A DNA stretch of 64,000 nt, taken from assembly GCF_900102525.1 (NCBI RefSeq), contig NZ_FNBZ01000006.1, forward strand, positions 248,001 through 312,000, written 5' to 3'. Source of the DNA: Allobosea robiniae. Its GTDB lineage: Bacteria; Pseudomonadota; Alphaproteobacteria; Rhizobiales; Beijerinckiaceae. The number at the start of each line of letters is the position of its first letter. Within the stretch, counting starts at the first letter, position 1. Positions 45,667 to 54,758 of this stretch are shown here, one piece after another. A model generated the notes under the pieces. That model was given only the letters and a program-made list of their open reading frames with translations. It did no database searches and was not told where the DNA came from. Position numbers and translations under genes: made by a program.

Positions 45667-46851
45667 ATGCACGACCAGACACTTTGCGTTCATCACCCGG
45701 CCGTCGACGAGGAGGGCTACGCCTCGCTTGCCGTGCCGACGCACCGCGCCTCGACCATCGTCTACCCGGACGGCGCGAGCTTCATGGCCCGCAAATATCG
45801 CGGCTTCGACGGCTATACCTATGGCCTGCACGGCACCCCGACGACCCGTACGCTGGAAGCGCAGTTGACGGCCCTGCACGACGGCGTGCGCACCGTGCTC
45901 GTGCCATCCGGGCAGGCGGCCGTGACCACCGTCATGCTCTCCGTGCTGATGCCCGGCGACAAGGTGCTGATTCCCGATCACGCCTATCCGCCGGTCCGCA
46001 GCTTCTGCACCGAGTATCTGGCGCCGCGCGGCATCGCCCATGACTTCTACGATCCCCTGATCGGAGCGGGCATCGCCGAGCTCATCGACGAAACCGTCAA
46101 GCTGGTCTGGGTCGAGTCGCCCGGCTCCAATACGATGGAGGTGCAGGACGTGCCCGCCATCGTGGCGGCCGCCAAGGCGAAAGGCGCCCTTGTCGGTTGC
46201 GACAACACCTGGGCGACGCCGCTGATCTTCAAGCCGCTGGTGCACGGCGCCGATTTCGCCTGCGAGGCGCTGACCAAATATGTCGGCGGCCATTCCGACC
46301 TCCTGCTCGGCTCCATCACCGTCAAGGACATCGCGCTGCGCCAGAAGATGAAGGAGATCCTGCGCGGCTTTGGCATCGGCGTCTCGCCGGACGAATGCCA
46401 GCTCGCGCTGCGCGGCATCGAGACCATGGGCCTGCGCGTCGCCCATATGGGCAGGGTCTCCGAGGATTTCGCCCGCCGGCTCGTCGATCATCCCATGGTC
46501 GAGCGCGTGCTGCATCCGGCCCTGCCCTCCTGCCCGGGCCACGCCATCTGGAAGCGCGACATGGGGCGCTCCTCCGGCCTCTTCAGCCTCGTGCTGAAGC
46601 CCGTCGACGACGAGGCCATGAGCGCGGCGTTGAGCGCGTTGCGCGTCTTCGCCATTGGCGCCTCCTGGGGCGGCACGCGCAGCCTCGTCGCGCCGCAGGC
46701 GATCGCGCAGGACCGGAGCGCGACCGCCTGGACCGCGAAAGGCCCATTGCTGCGCATCAGCATCGGGCTCGAGGAACCGGACGAGCTCTGGGCCGATCTG
46801 AGCCGCCTGCTGTCGGTGCTCGGGCGGGCGACCGCGAACAAGGCCGCCTGA
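45667..46851 (+). CDS. Trans-sulfuration family PLP enzyme (cystathionine beta-lyase-like)
   Basis: Cys/Met metabolism PLP enzyme, 394 residues. The PLP lysine is in EALTKYVGGHSDLLLG (about 205-220). YTYGLHGTPTTRTLEAQL and VPSGQAAVT are family motifs, and the C-terminal half has GASWGGTRSLV, the pattern of MetC-type beta-lyases. Such enzymes split cystathionine or other S-substituted cysteines to a thiol, pyruvate and ammonia. It follows the M20 gene and has its own copy of the shared operator, so it likely processes the deacylated product. Confidence 0.9.
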   Translation: MHDQTLCVHHPAVDEEGYASLAVPTHRASTIVYPDGASFMARKYRGFDGYTYGLHGTPTTRTLEAQLTALHDGVRTVLVPSGQAAVTTVMLSVLMPGDKVLIPDHAYPPVRSFCTEYLAPRGIAHDFYDPLIGAGIAELIDETVKLVWVESPGSNTMEVQDVPAIVAAAKAKGALVGCDNTWATPLIFKPLVHGADFACEALTKYVGGHSDLLLGSITVKDIALRQKMKEILRGFGIGVSPDECQLALRGIETMGLRVAHMGRVSEDFARRLVDHPMVERVLHPALPSCPGHAIWKRDMGRSSGLFSLVLKPVDDEAMSAALSALRVFAIGASWGGTRSLVAPQAIAQDRSATAWTAKGPLLRISIGLEEPDELWADLSRLLSVLGRATANKAA

Positions 46852-46961
46852 CAGGCGGCAAACGTAAGGCCGCAATGACGACACGGCGCGAGGCTCGCGC
46901 CGTGAAGGGAGAATTTTGCCCGCAGACAGCTTCTCAACCACAAAAACGAAGGGGACATACC

Positions 46962-47981
46962 ATGAAGACGGTTCTGACCGGACTGGGCGCCCTCGCGGCA
47001 GCCTGTCTCGCCGTGGCACCTGCCGACGCGGACACGCTCAAGGCCATCCGCGACCGCGGCAAGATCATCTGCGGCACCAGCACCGGCGTCGCCGGCTTCT
47101 CCACCCAGGATGCCAATGGCCGCTGGCAGGGCTTCGATATCGACATCTGCCGCGCGCTGGCGGTCGCGATCTTCAACGACACGGAGAAGGCTGCCTTCGT
47201 GCCGCTGACCTCGAAGGACCGCCTGATCGCCCTGCAAGCCGGCGAGGTCGACGTGCTGCCGCGCACGACGACATGGACATTGGCGCGCAACACCGGCCAG
47301 GGCGTCACTTTCACCGGCGTGAACTATTACGACGGCCAGGGCTTCATGGTGCCGAAGAAGCTCGGCGTCACCAGCGCAAGCAAGCTCGACGGCGCCTCAA
47401 TCTGTGTCGCGCAGGGCACGACGAGCGAACTCAATCTCGCCGACTACTTCCGCCGGACGAAGATGAAATACGAGGTCGCGGCCTTCGGTACGGCGGAGGA
47501 TGCGCTGAAAGCCTATGAATCCGGGCGCTGCGACGCCTACACGACCGACGTATCGGCGCTTTCGGCCAATCTGCTCAAGTTCCGCGATCCGAGCGAGCAT
47601 CTCGTGTTGCCCGAAGTCATCTCGAAGGAGCCGCTCGGTCCCTGGGTGCGCAGCGGCGACGATACCTGGTTCAACCTCGTGCGCTGGACCTTGTACGTCC
47701 TGATCAATGCCGAGGAGCTCGGCGTGACCAAGGCCAACGTCAAGGAGCTGGCGGAAACCGCGACCAATCCTGAAATCCGTCGCTTCCTCGGCAAGGACGG
47801 AAAATACGGCGAAGGCCTCGGCGTGAGCAATGACTGGGCGGTGCGGATCGTAGCCGCGATCGGCAATTACGGCGAAAGCTTCGAGCGCAATCTCGGCATG
47901 AGCTCGCCCATGAAGCTCCAGCGCGGCCCCAATGCGCTCTGGACCGAGGGCGGCCTGCAATACTCGCCCCCGTTCCGGTGA
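46962..47981 (+). CDS. General L-amino acid-type (AapJ-like) substrate-binding protein
   Basis: Periplasmic binding protein, 339 residues. The signal peptide spans about 1-24 (AAACLAVAPADA). Family motifs are IRDRGKIICGTSTGVAGFS, GRWQGFDIDICRALAVAIF and the long C-terminal domain with GPWVRSGDDTWFNLVRWTLYVLI, typical of AapJ/BztA. ATG 46962 has AAGGGGAC upstream; the much longer frame starting at 46197 overlaps the PLP enzyme gene. No aapQMP genes are near, so it works with a distant transporter. Confidence 0.9.
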   Translation: MKTVLTGLGALAAACLAVAPADADTLKAIRDRGKIICGTSTGVAGFSTQDANGRWQGFDIDICRALAVAIFNDTEKAAFVPLTSKDRLIALQAGEVDVLPRTTTWTLARNTGQGVTFTGVNYYDGQGFMVPKKLGVTSASKLDGASICVAQGTTSELNLADYFRRTKMKYEVAAFGTAEDALKAYESGRCDAYTTDVSALSANLLKFRDPSEHLVLPEVISKEPLGPWVRSGDDTWFNLVRWTLYVLINAEELGVTKANVKELAETATNPEIRRFLGKDGKYGEGLGVSNDWAVRIVAAIGNYGESFERNLGMSSPMKLQRGPNALWTEGGLQYSPPFR

Positions 47982-48243
47982 GGCGTTCGCGACAGTCCTT
48001 GCCGGACCCTAGCCTGCCCGCAGCCACGTCCTCGCGGGCAGCGGGCCGAACCGCTGTCACCCGGCTCCAGCGCCTCCTCCGCGCCCACCAGCTCGAACGG
48101 CGATACGCTTTGCCGGCATTGCCGGCATGCTCGGTCCATTCGACGACTGGACGCCCGGGCCCGGCCATGCATTGCTGGCGCGCCAATGAAAACACGGCAT
48201 TCAATGCCGGGCGCCATTTTGCTGAAAAGGTGGAGGGAATCCC
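47982..48243. other. Intergenic region before the peptide-binding protein
   Basis: About 260 bases. A hairpin CTGCCCGC / GCGGGCAG (48014-48041) without a T-run follows the upstream gene. A perfect 15-base palindrome CGGCATTCAATGCCG is at 48195-48209, 35 bases before the next start codon. Confidence 0.5.
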
Positions 48244-50031
48244 ATGAAGGAAGAGGAAATTCGCGGCCTGGTCGCGGGTGTGAAGGACGGCTCGCTGTCG
48301 CGACGATCCTTCATGCAGAGAATGGCGGCGGTAGGCATCATGGCGCCGATCGCCAGCCAGATCCTCGCCTGGAACGACGTCGCGATGGCGGACGCCACGG
48401 TCAAGTACAAGCCGACCAAGGCCGGCGGCGGCGGCGCCCTCAAGATCCTGCTCTGGCAGGCCCCGACGCTGCTCAATCCGCATTTCGCCGCGGGCACCAA
48501 GGACCAGATCGCCTGCCGCGTGTTCTACGAGCCGCTCGCCGGCTGGGACAAGGAAGGCAACCTCTTCCCGCAGCTCGCCGCCGAGATCCCGAGCAAGGCC
48601 AATGGCGGTCTGTCTGCCGACGGCAAGACCGTGACCTGGAAGCTGAAGCAGGGCGTGAAATGGCATGACGGCAAGCCGTTCACGGCCGACGACGTCGTCT
48701 TCAACTGGGAATATGCCGCCGATCCGGCGACCGCCGCCTACACCACCGGCTCCTACAAAGACATCAAGGTCGAGAAGGTCGACGCCCACACCATCAAGGT
48801 GATCTTCAAGGAGCCGACGCCATTCTGGGCCGACCCGTTCGTCGGCGTGGTCGGGATGATGGTCCCGAAGCATCTCTTTGCCGAATACAAGGGCGCCAAG
48901 TCGCGCGAAGCCCCGGCCAACCTGAAACCCGTCGGCACCGGCCCCTACAAGTTTGTCGAGTTCAAGCCGGGCGATATCCTGACCGGCGAACGCAATACCG
49001 ACTATCACGTCAAGAACCAGCCCCAATTCGACACGATCGAGGCCAAGGGCGGTGGCGATGCGGTCTCGGCGGCGCGCGCCGTCCTCCAGACCGGCGAATA
49101 CGATTATGCCTGGAACCTGCAGGTCGAGGACGAGGTCCTCAAGCGCATGGAGACCGGGGGGCGCGGCAAGGTGGTCGCGGTTCCGGCGGGCGACGTGGAG
49201 TTCATCACGCTGAACACGACCGATCCGTGGACCGAGGTCGACGGCGAGCGTTCCAGCGCGAAGACCAAGCACCCGACCCTGAGCGATCCCAAGGTACGCG
49301 CGGCGCTGAACCTGCTGATCGACCGCGATTCGATCGAGAAGTTCATCTATGGCCGCGGCGGAATCGCCACGGCGAGCTTCGTCAACGAACCCAAGCAGTT
49401 CAAGTCGACCAAGCTCAAATACGAGTTCAGCATCGACAAGGCCAACAAGATCCTCGACGAGGCCGGCTGGAAGAAGGGCGCCGACGGCATCCGCGAAAAG
49501 GATGGCAAGAAGCTCAAATATGTCTTCCAGACCTCGATCAACGCCCCGCGCCAGAAGACCCAGGCCATCATCAAGCAGGCCTGCCAGCGTGCCGGCATCG
49601 ATCTGGAGCTGAAGTCGGTCACGGCCTCGGTGTTCTTCTCGTCGGATGTGGCCAATCCCGACACCTACACCAAGCTCTATGTCGACATGGAGATGTATAC
49701 CCAGACGCAGCCACAGCCCGATCCGGAGCGCTTCCTCAACCAGTGCGTCTCCTGGGAAATCGCCAGCAAGGAGAACAAGTGGCTGGGCCGCAACGTCTCG
49801 CGCTATACCGACCCCGAGGCCGACAAGGCCTACAAGGCGGCGCAGACCGAGCTCGACCCGGCCAAGCGCGCCGCCCTTCTGATCAAGGTCAACGAGATCT
49901 TCTGCGAGGCCAACGTGCTTCTGCCGATCATCTCGCGCACCGTCGTCGGCGCCGCCGCCAATAACCTGACGGCGGATATTTCGGGCTGGGAGGTGACCAC
50001 CTGGAACCTCGCCGCCTGGTATCGCAGCTGA
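48244..50031 (+). CDS. Peptide/opine-type (family 5) substrate-binding protein
   Basis: Binding protein of the DppA/OppA superfamily, 595 residues. The N-terminus has a Tat signal (SRRSFMQRMAAVGIMAP). The fold is seen in LTWKLK-like strand GKTVTWKLKQGVKWHDGKPFTADDVVFNWEYA and VGTGPYKFVEFKPGD. The gene has GGTGGAGGGAATCCC before the ATG and ends in a terminator hairpin. No permease or ATPase gene is adjacent. The ligand is unknown. Confidence 0.9.
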   Translation: MKEEEIRGLVAGVKDGSLSRRSFMQRMAAVGIMAPIASQILAWNDVAMADATVKYKPTKAGGGGALKILLWQAPTLLNPHFAAGTKDQIACRVFYEPLAGWDKEGNLFPQLAAEIPSKANGGLSADGKTVTWKLKQGVKWHDGKPFTADDVVFNWEYAADPATAAYTTGSYKDIKVEKVDAHTIKVIFKEPTPFWADPFVGVVGMMVPKHLFAEYKGAKSREAPANLKPVGTGPYKFVEFKPGDILTGERNTDYHVKNQPQFDTIEAKGGGDAVSAARAVLQTGEYDYAWNLQVEDEVLKRMETGGRGKVVAVPAGDVEFITLNTTDPWTEVDGERSSAKTKHPTLSDPKVRAALNLLIDRDSIEKFIYGRGGIATASFVNEPKQFKSTKLKYEFSIDKANKILDEAGWKKGADGIREKDGKKLKYVFQTSINAPRQKTQAIIKQACQRAGIDLELKSVTASVFFSSDVANPDTYTKLYVDMEMYTQTQPQPDPERFLNQCVSWEIASKENKWLGRNVSRYTDPEADKAYKAAQTELDPAKRAALLIKVNEIFCEANVLLPIISRTVVGAAANNLTADISGWEVTTWNLAAWYRS

Positions 50032-50049
50032 GCCCGTCCCGCTGCCCGG

Positions 50050-50070
50050 AGGCCGGAGCTTCTCCGGCCT
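50050..50070 (+). terminator. Terminator after the peptide-binding protein gene
   Basis: Stem AGGCCGGAG (50050-50058) / CTCCGGCCT (50062-50070) with a three-base loop, followed by TCCGTTCC. A second hairpin CGGCCCG-AAC-CGGGCCG follows at 50089-50105. Confidence 0.65.
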
Positions 50071-50254
50071 TCCGTTCCAACCTTGCCTCGGCCCGAACCG
50101 GGCCGGGGCTGCTTTCGCTCATTCGGGCTGTATCGGCCGCGTCTGGCATGAAGCCGCATCGCGGTTCGATCGACATCCCTTCCTGTTCTTCCGCACCCCG
50201 CCCGTCTCGAAGGCAGGGGCTGACGAACACCGCACCCAGGGAGACGCATCGACA

Positions 50255-51229
50255 ATGACGACGAAACGAGACCTGATCCTTGCAACCGCAGCCTTCGCGC
50301 TGCTGGCAGCCGCGCCGGCACTGGCGGAGACCTGGCCAGCCCGCCCGATCACCTTCATCGTGCCCTTTCCGGCCGGCGGCGGCACCGATGCCTTCGCACG
50401 GCCGCTCGCTGCCCAGCTCGACCAGCAGCTCAGCCAGCGCATCATCATCGAAAACCGCGGTGGCGCCGGCGGCACGGTCGGCGCATCGGCCGCCGCGAAG
50501 GCCAAGCCCGACGGCTACACCTTCTTTGTCGGCGCCGCCCATCACGCCATCGCGCCGGCGCTCTATCCGAAGCTCGACTACAGCATCCAGACCGATTTCA
50601 TCCCGATCGCGGTCATCGCCCAGCCGCCCCAGGTCATCGTCGTCCATCCCGGCAAGGTCCAGGCCAAGACGCTGGCGGAGCTGATCGACTTCGCCAGGAA
50701 GAACCCGGAGAAGCTGAACTTCGCCTCAGCCGGCAACGGCACGACGCATCATCTCGCCGGCGAACTCTTCCAGATCTCGACCAAGACGAAGCTGACCCAT
50801 GTGCCCTATCGCGGCGCCGGGCCCGCCCTGCAGGACACGATCGCCGGCCAGGTCGACCTGCTGTTCGACGGTCTCGGTTCCTCGGCTGCCCAGATCCAGA
50901 GCGGCACACTGCGGGCGCTCGCGGTCGCGGCTCCCACCCGCTCGGAAGCCGTGCCCGACGTGCCTACGGCGAAGGAGGCCGGCCTGGAAGGCTTCGAGGT
51001 CTCGACCTGGTACGCTCTCTGGGCGCCCAAGGGCACGCCCGCGGAGATCGTGACCAGGATGCGCGACGAGGTGGGCAAAGCCCTCAAGACTCCCGCCATC
51101 GAGGCCACCTGGAAGAAGAGCGGCTCGCCGATGCCGACCCTCTCCGGCGACGATTTCGGCAAGTTCGTCACGGCCGAGGTCGACCGCTGGGGCAAGGTCG
51201 TCAAGGAGGCGCAGGTCAAGCTGGAGTGA
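50255..51229 (+). CDS. Tripartite tricarboxylate transporter (Bug/TctC) binding protein
   Basis: Periplasmic receptor of the Bug family, 324 residues. The signal peptide ends at about 23 (AAAPALA). Family motifs are WPARPITFIVPFPAGGGTDAFARPLA and VENRGGAGGTVGA-like IIENRGGAGGTVGASAAAKAKPDGYT. The 150-180 region reads NFASAGNGTTHHLAGELF. Such receptors often occur without TctAB membrane genes, as here. The ligand is unknown. The leader 50032-50254 must contain its promoter. Confidence 0.93.
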   Translation: MTTKRDLILATAAFALLAAAPALAETWPARPITFIVPFPAGGGTDAFARPLAAQLDQQLSQRIIIENRGGAGGTVGASAAAKAKPDGYTFFVGAAHHAIAPALYPKLDYSIQTDFIPIAVIAQPPQVIVVHPGKVQAKTLAELIDFARKNPEKLNFASAGNGTTHHLAGELFQISTKTKLTHVPYRGAGPALQDTIAGQVDLLFDGLGSSAAQIQSGTLRALAVAAPTRSEAVPDVPTAKEAGLEGFEVSTWYALWAPKGTPAEIVTRMRDEVGKALKTPAIEATWKKSGSPMPTLSGDDFGKFVTAEVDRWGKVVKEAQVKLE

Positions 51230-51302
51230 GCCAGGCGGTTGCCCTCACCCCTCCCTTGTTGAATCGACCCGCACAAGGGGCCTGATGCGAGAGGGACGGA
51301 GC

Positions 51303-51449
51303 ATGATGAGGCTGGCCGTCATCGGCTTGGCGATCGCGTTGGCCGCTTTTGCCGCGCTGCTGGCCGTGGGCCTCCTCACAGACTTCGCGACCGTGCCCTG
51401 CCAGGACGGGGTGTGGGATGCGACCAGGCAACGTTGCATCCCGACCTGA
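51303..51449 (+). CDS. 48-residue membrane-anchored small protein
   Basis: Short gene with ATG 51303 preceded by GGGACGGAG. The protein begins MMRLAVIGLAIALAAFAALLAVGLL, one hydrophobic helix or signal, and ends TVPCQDGVWDATRQRCIPT with two cysteines 12 residues apart. The Cys-x(11)-Cys tail would be periplasmic and could form a disulfide. I do not recognise a family. Codon use is like that of neighbours. An inverted repeat (CCCTTGT / ACAAGGG, 51253-51279) lies just before it. Confidence 0.6.
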   Translation: MMRLAVIGLAIALAAFAALLAVGLLTDFATVPCQDGVWDATRQRCIPT

Positions 51450-51470
51450 GACGACGCGCGCATCGTTCTA

Positions 51471-52046
51471 TCAGATAAGCGCGCCGTCGTTCGTCTCGTC
51501 GTCGCCCGTGCCGTCGATCACGGCACGGGCGACCGTGATCGTGAAGCCGGCTCGCGCCATCGCCGCGAGATCCTTCTGGCGGTTCGCTGCCCGGTCACCG
51601 CGCGACCACGGGCCGAGCCGCTTGCGCCGCGCGGCTTTCCGGGCCGCAGCCAATTCCTCCTCGTCGCCGACGCTGCTGGCCTGTTCGGCGAGTTCGCGGC
51701 CCACGCCCTTCGCGGCGAGCGTGGCGGCGACGGCGCGCGCCGAACGGCCACGGCGCCTGAGCGTCGCAGCCCTCGCCTCGGCGAAACGCCGGTCGTCGAC
51801 CAACCCGGAGGTGATGCAACGCGAGACGACATCATCGAGCGCGGCCGCATGCGCAGCCGGGTCCTCGCCATGGTGGCGGCAGCTCAGGGCGACCTTGCGC
51901 GCCAGAACCCGGCGCAGTTGCGCAGCCGGCGCGGAATAGCGTTCGAGATAGTGCATCGCCGCGCGCTGGAGGTAATCGGGTGTGATGCGCCGCGGTGCTC
52001 GGGCGGAGCGGGCACCCTGCCCTCGCCTATCCCCTTGATCCGTCAT
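51471..52046 (-). CDS. recX: RecX family RecA modulator
   Basis: Regulatory protein that binds and restrains RecA filaments, 191 residues. The three-helix repeats are seen in LQRAAMHYLERYSAPAAQLRRVLARKV, SGLVDDRRFAEARAATLRRRGRSARAVAATLAAKGV and the C-terminal part. It is longer than E. coli RecX, with a basic N-terminal extension, which is usual in alphaproteobacteria. recA is not adjacent. Its start lies two bases beyond the stop of the downstream-coded ArfB-like gene. Confidence 0.85.
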   Translation of the reverse strand: MTDQGDRRGQGARSARAPRRITPDYLQRAAMHYLERYSAPAAQLRRVLARKVALSCRHHGEDPAAHAAALDDVVSRCITSGLVDDRRFAEARAATLRRRGRSARAVAATLAAKGVGRELAEQASSVGDEEELAAARKAARRKRLGPWSRGDRAANRQKDLAAMARAGFTITVARAVIDGTGDDETNDGALI

Positions 52047-52047
52047 A

Positions 52048-52467
52048 CTAATCGTTTGCCGGCTTCTGCCGACCGGCCTTGACGCCGGAGCGCTTTTCCT
52101 TCGAGGCGAGCCGGCGTTCCTTCGAGGCCTTGGTCGGCTTCGTCGCGCGCCGGACCTGCGGGCGCACGGCAGCCGCCCGGATCAGCTCCAGCAGCCGCTC
52201 CAGCGCCTCCTCGCGATTGCGCTTCTGGCTGCGATGCGCCTGGGCGACGATGACGATCACGCCGTCCTGCGTCAGCCGGCTGCCGGCGAGCTTCATCAAG
52301 CGGATCGCGACATCGTTGGGCAGGGACGGCGAGCCGCGGGCGTCGAAGCGGATCTGCACCGCGCTCGACACCTTGTTGACGTGCTGGCCGCCTGGGCCCG
52401 AGGCGCGAACGAAACTTTCCTCGATCTCGCTCTCGTCGATCGCGATGGACGGGGTGGCTTGAATCAT
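52048..52467 (-). CDS. arfB: ArfB-like peptidyl-tRNA hydrolase (YaeJ family)
   Basis: Rescues stalled ribosomes by hydrolysing peptidyl-tRNA, 139 residues. The catalytic GGQ motif is in RASGPGGQHVNKVSSAVQIRF (about residues 22-42). The C-terminal tail is basic (KASKERRLASKEKRSGVKAGRQK) and should occupy the mRNA channel. ATG 52467 gives the family start; there is no clear Shine-Dalgarno sequence. It is transcribed with recX and divergent from mazG. Confidence 0.93.
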   Translation of the reverse strand: MIQATPSIAIDESEIEESFVRASGPGGQHVNKVSSAVQIRFDARGSPSLPNDVAIRLMKLAGSRLTQDGVIVIVAQAHRSQKRNREEALERLLELIRAAAVRPQVRRATKPTKASKERRLASKEKRSGVKAGRQKPAND

Positions 52468-52504
52468 GGGAGGAGCGTAGCCGAAATCACGGAGACATGC
52501 AGCG

Positions 52505-53341
52505 TTGAAGCCCTCTCGCGACATTGCCGGCCTGATCGAGATCATGGCCGCGCTGCGCACGCCGGGAACCGGCTGCCCCTGGGATCTGGAGCAGGATTTC
52601 GCCTCTGTCTCCCCCTACACCGTCGAGGAGGCCTATGAGGTCGCCGATGCGATCGCCCGCGGCGACAGGCTCGATCTCAAGGACGAGCTCGGCGACCTGC
52701 TGCTTCAGGTCGCGTTCCATGCGCGCATGGCGGAGGAGGAAGGCTCCTTCGCCTTCCCCGACGTCGTCGAGGCGATCACCAGCAAGCTGATCCGCCGGCA
52801 TCCGCATGTCTTCGGCGATGCGCGCGATCTCTCGCCTGCCGAAGTGAAGGTGCTCTGGCACCGGATCAAGGCGCAGGAGAAGGCAGCCAAGGCTGCGGCG
52901 CGCGAGGCCGCCGGCCTGCCGCCGCAGACGGAGGAGCGCGGCGTGCTCGCCGGAGTGCCCCATACGCTGCCCGCCCTCACCCGCGCCTGGAAATTGCAGG
53001 CCCGCGCCTCGACCGTAGGCTTCGACTGGAACGATGCCCGTCTCGTGCTCGACAAGATCCGCGAGGAAACCGCCGAGATCGACGAGGCGCTTGCCGGCGG
53101 CGACAAGGCCGCGATCCATGAGGAGATCGGCGACCTGCTCTTCGTCGTCGCCAATCTCGCCCGCCATGTCGATGCCGACCCGGAAGGCTGCCTCGCCGCC
53201 GCCAACGCCAAGTTCGAACGCCGCTTCAAGGGCATCGAGGAGGCGCTGGAAGCCGAAGGGCGCACGGCGAAAGATGCCAGCCTCGACGAGATGGAGGCGC
53301 TTTGGCAGGCGGTGAAGAAGCGGGAGAAGAGCGCCCGTTAG
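52505..53341 (+). CDS. mazG: Nucleoside triphosphate pyrophosphohydrolase MazG
   Basis: Hydrolyses NTPs to NMP and PPi, a house-cleaning enzyme; 278 residues with two MazG domains. The first has LRTPGTGCPWDLEQDFASVSPYTVEEAYEVADAI and KDELGDLLLQV. The second has KIREETAEIDEAL and HEEIGDLLFVVANLARH, with the EExxD-type metal residues. The start is TTG 52505, with CGGAG upstream; an ATG at 52498 is out of frame. It is convergent with hflX, the conserved order in alphaproteobacteria being hfq-hflX-mazG, although here on the other strand. Confidence 0.93.
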   Translation: MKPSRDIAGLIEIMAALRTPGTGCPWDLEQDFASVSPYTVEEAYEVADAIARGDRLDLKDELGDLLLQVAFHARMAEEEGSFAFPDVVEAITSKLIRRHPHVFGDARDLSPAEVKVLWHRIKAQEKAAKAAAREAAGLPPQTEERGVLAGVPHTLPALTRAWKLQARASTVGFDWNDARLVLDKIREETAEIDEALAGGDKAAIHEEIGDLLFVVANLARHVDADPEGCLAAANAKFERRFKGIEEALEAEGRTAKDASLDEMEALWQAVKKREKSAR

Positions 53342-53356
53342 CGCCTGCCGCGCTTG

Positions 53357-54757
53357 TTATCCCTGCCGCTCAGCCTCGGGAAAACGGGCCGTGAACGCCC
53401 CTTCCCGCTCGAGCGGCAGGCGCACGACGAGCTTCAGCCCGCCATCCTCGCCATCCTCGCGCTGGAGGATTTCGCCATTGGCATGCAGCCAGGCGAGCGA
53501 CTTGCCGTCTCCGGGCGCGAGTTCCAGCGTGTAGACCGGGCGGCTCGACGCGATCCGCGCTTCGATCGCGCGTGTCAGGCGTTCGATGCCCTCCCCGGTC
53601 AGCGCCGAGACCAGCACCGGGCGCGATCCGTCCGGCCGGAGCGTGGCGATGCCGAGCTGGCGCTCGCGTTCGGCCGGGTCGAGCAGGTCGGCCTTGTTCC
53701 AGACTTCGATGACGCGCTGGCCATCGTCCGGATTGATCCCGAGATCGCGCAGGATCGTCTGCACGTCGGCGGCTTGCGCCTGCGTGTCCTCATGGGCGAC
53801 GTCGCGGACATGCAGCAGCACATCGGCCTCGATCGCGTCCTCTAGCGTGGCGCGGAAGGCGGCGACGAGCTGCGTCGGCAGGTCCGAGATGAAGCCGACC
53901 GTGTCGGAGAGCATGATCCGCGCGCCATGCGGCAGCTTGATCGCGCGTGCCGTCGGGTCGAGCGTGGCGAACAGCATGTCCTGCGCCAACACCTCGGCCG
54001 AGGTCAGCCGGTTGAACAGCGTCGACTTTCCGGCATTGGTGTAGCCGACCAGCGCAACGATCGGATAAGGCACGCGTTTCCGGCTGGCACGATGCAGCGA
54101 ACGCGTGCGCTTCACGCTGTCGAGATCGCGCTCGATCTTGGTCATCCGTTCCTGGATGATGCGCCGGTCGGCCTCGATCTGGGTCTCGCCAGGGCCGCCG
54201 AGGAAGCCGAAGCCGCCGCGCTGGCGTTCGAGGTGGGTCCAGGACCGCACCAGGCGACTCTTCTGGTAGTTCAAATGCGCGAGCTCGACCTGGAGCGCGC
54301 CTTCCTTGGTGCGGGCGCGCCGGCCGAAGATTTCGAGGATCAGCCCGGTCCGGTCGATGACCTTGCAGCCAAAAGCCTTTTCGAGATTGCGCTGCTGGAC
54401 CGGCGACAGGGCGCAATCCATCACGACGAGGCTGATCTCCTCGAGCTTGATGCGCTCGGCCAGTTCCTCAACCTTGCCCTTGCCGAGATAGGTCGCAGGC
54501 CGGAGCGCCGTCAGCAGCACCTGCACCGGCTCGACGACCGTCAGGTCGATCGCGGCCGCAAGGCCGACGGCCTCGTCCAGCCGCGCCGCGAAGGAACGCA
54601 GATTGGCATCGACCGCGACGCCGCGCTTCTGCGAATAGGGGCCAACGACAAAGGCGCGCGTATTCGCCGCGATGTCGCGTTCGATTTCGTCGAGCGGCTT
54701 CGCGCCTGTGACCCGCGTGGCCGCCCGATCCTTGTCGTCCTTGTGGCTTGTCGCCAA
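53357..54757 (-). CDS. hflX: GTPase HflX
   Basis: Ribosome-associated GTPase that splits stalled 70S ribosomes, 466 residues. The HflX N-terminal domain includes [15 protein letters not shown] and the glycine-rich [23 protein letters not shown]. The G domain has [15 protein letters not shown] (G1), [10 protein letters not shown] (G3) and WNKADLL (G4). The start is taken as TTG 54757, one base after the hfq stop codon, as the upstream part of the frame runs through hfq in another phase. Tight coupling to hfq is the conserved arrangement. Confidence 0.93.
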   Translation of the reverse strand: MATSHKDDKDRAATRVTGAKPLDEIERDIAANTRAFVVGPYSQKRGVAVDANLRSFAARLDEAVGLAAAIDLTVVEPVQVLLTALRPATYLGKGKVEELAERIKLEEISLVVMDCALSPVQQRNLEKAFGCKVIDRTGLILEIFGRRARTKEGALQVELAHLNYQKSRLVRSWTHLERQRGGFGFLGGPGETQIEADRRIIQERMTKIERDLDSVKRTRSLHRASRKRVPYPIVALVGYTNAGKSTLFNRLTSAEVLAQDMLFATLDPTARAIKLPHGARIMLSDTVGFISDLPTQLVAAFRATLEDAIEADVLLHVRDVAHEDTQAQAADVQTILRDLGINPDDGQRVIEVWNKADLLDPAERERQLGIATLRPDGSRPVLVSALTGEGIERLTRAIEARIASSRPVYTLELAPGDGKSLAWLHANGEILQREDGEDGGLKLVVRLPLEREGAFTARFPEAERQG

Positions 54758-54758
54758 A

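Noticed and set aside
46197..46961. Long N-terminal extension of the AapJ-like protein
   Set aside because: It overlaps the PLP enzyme gene in another frame, and a proper signal peptide with ribosome binding site starts at 46962.
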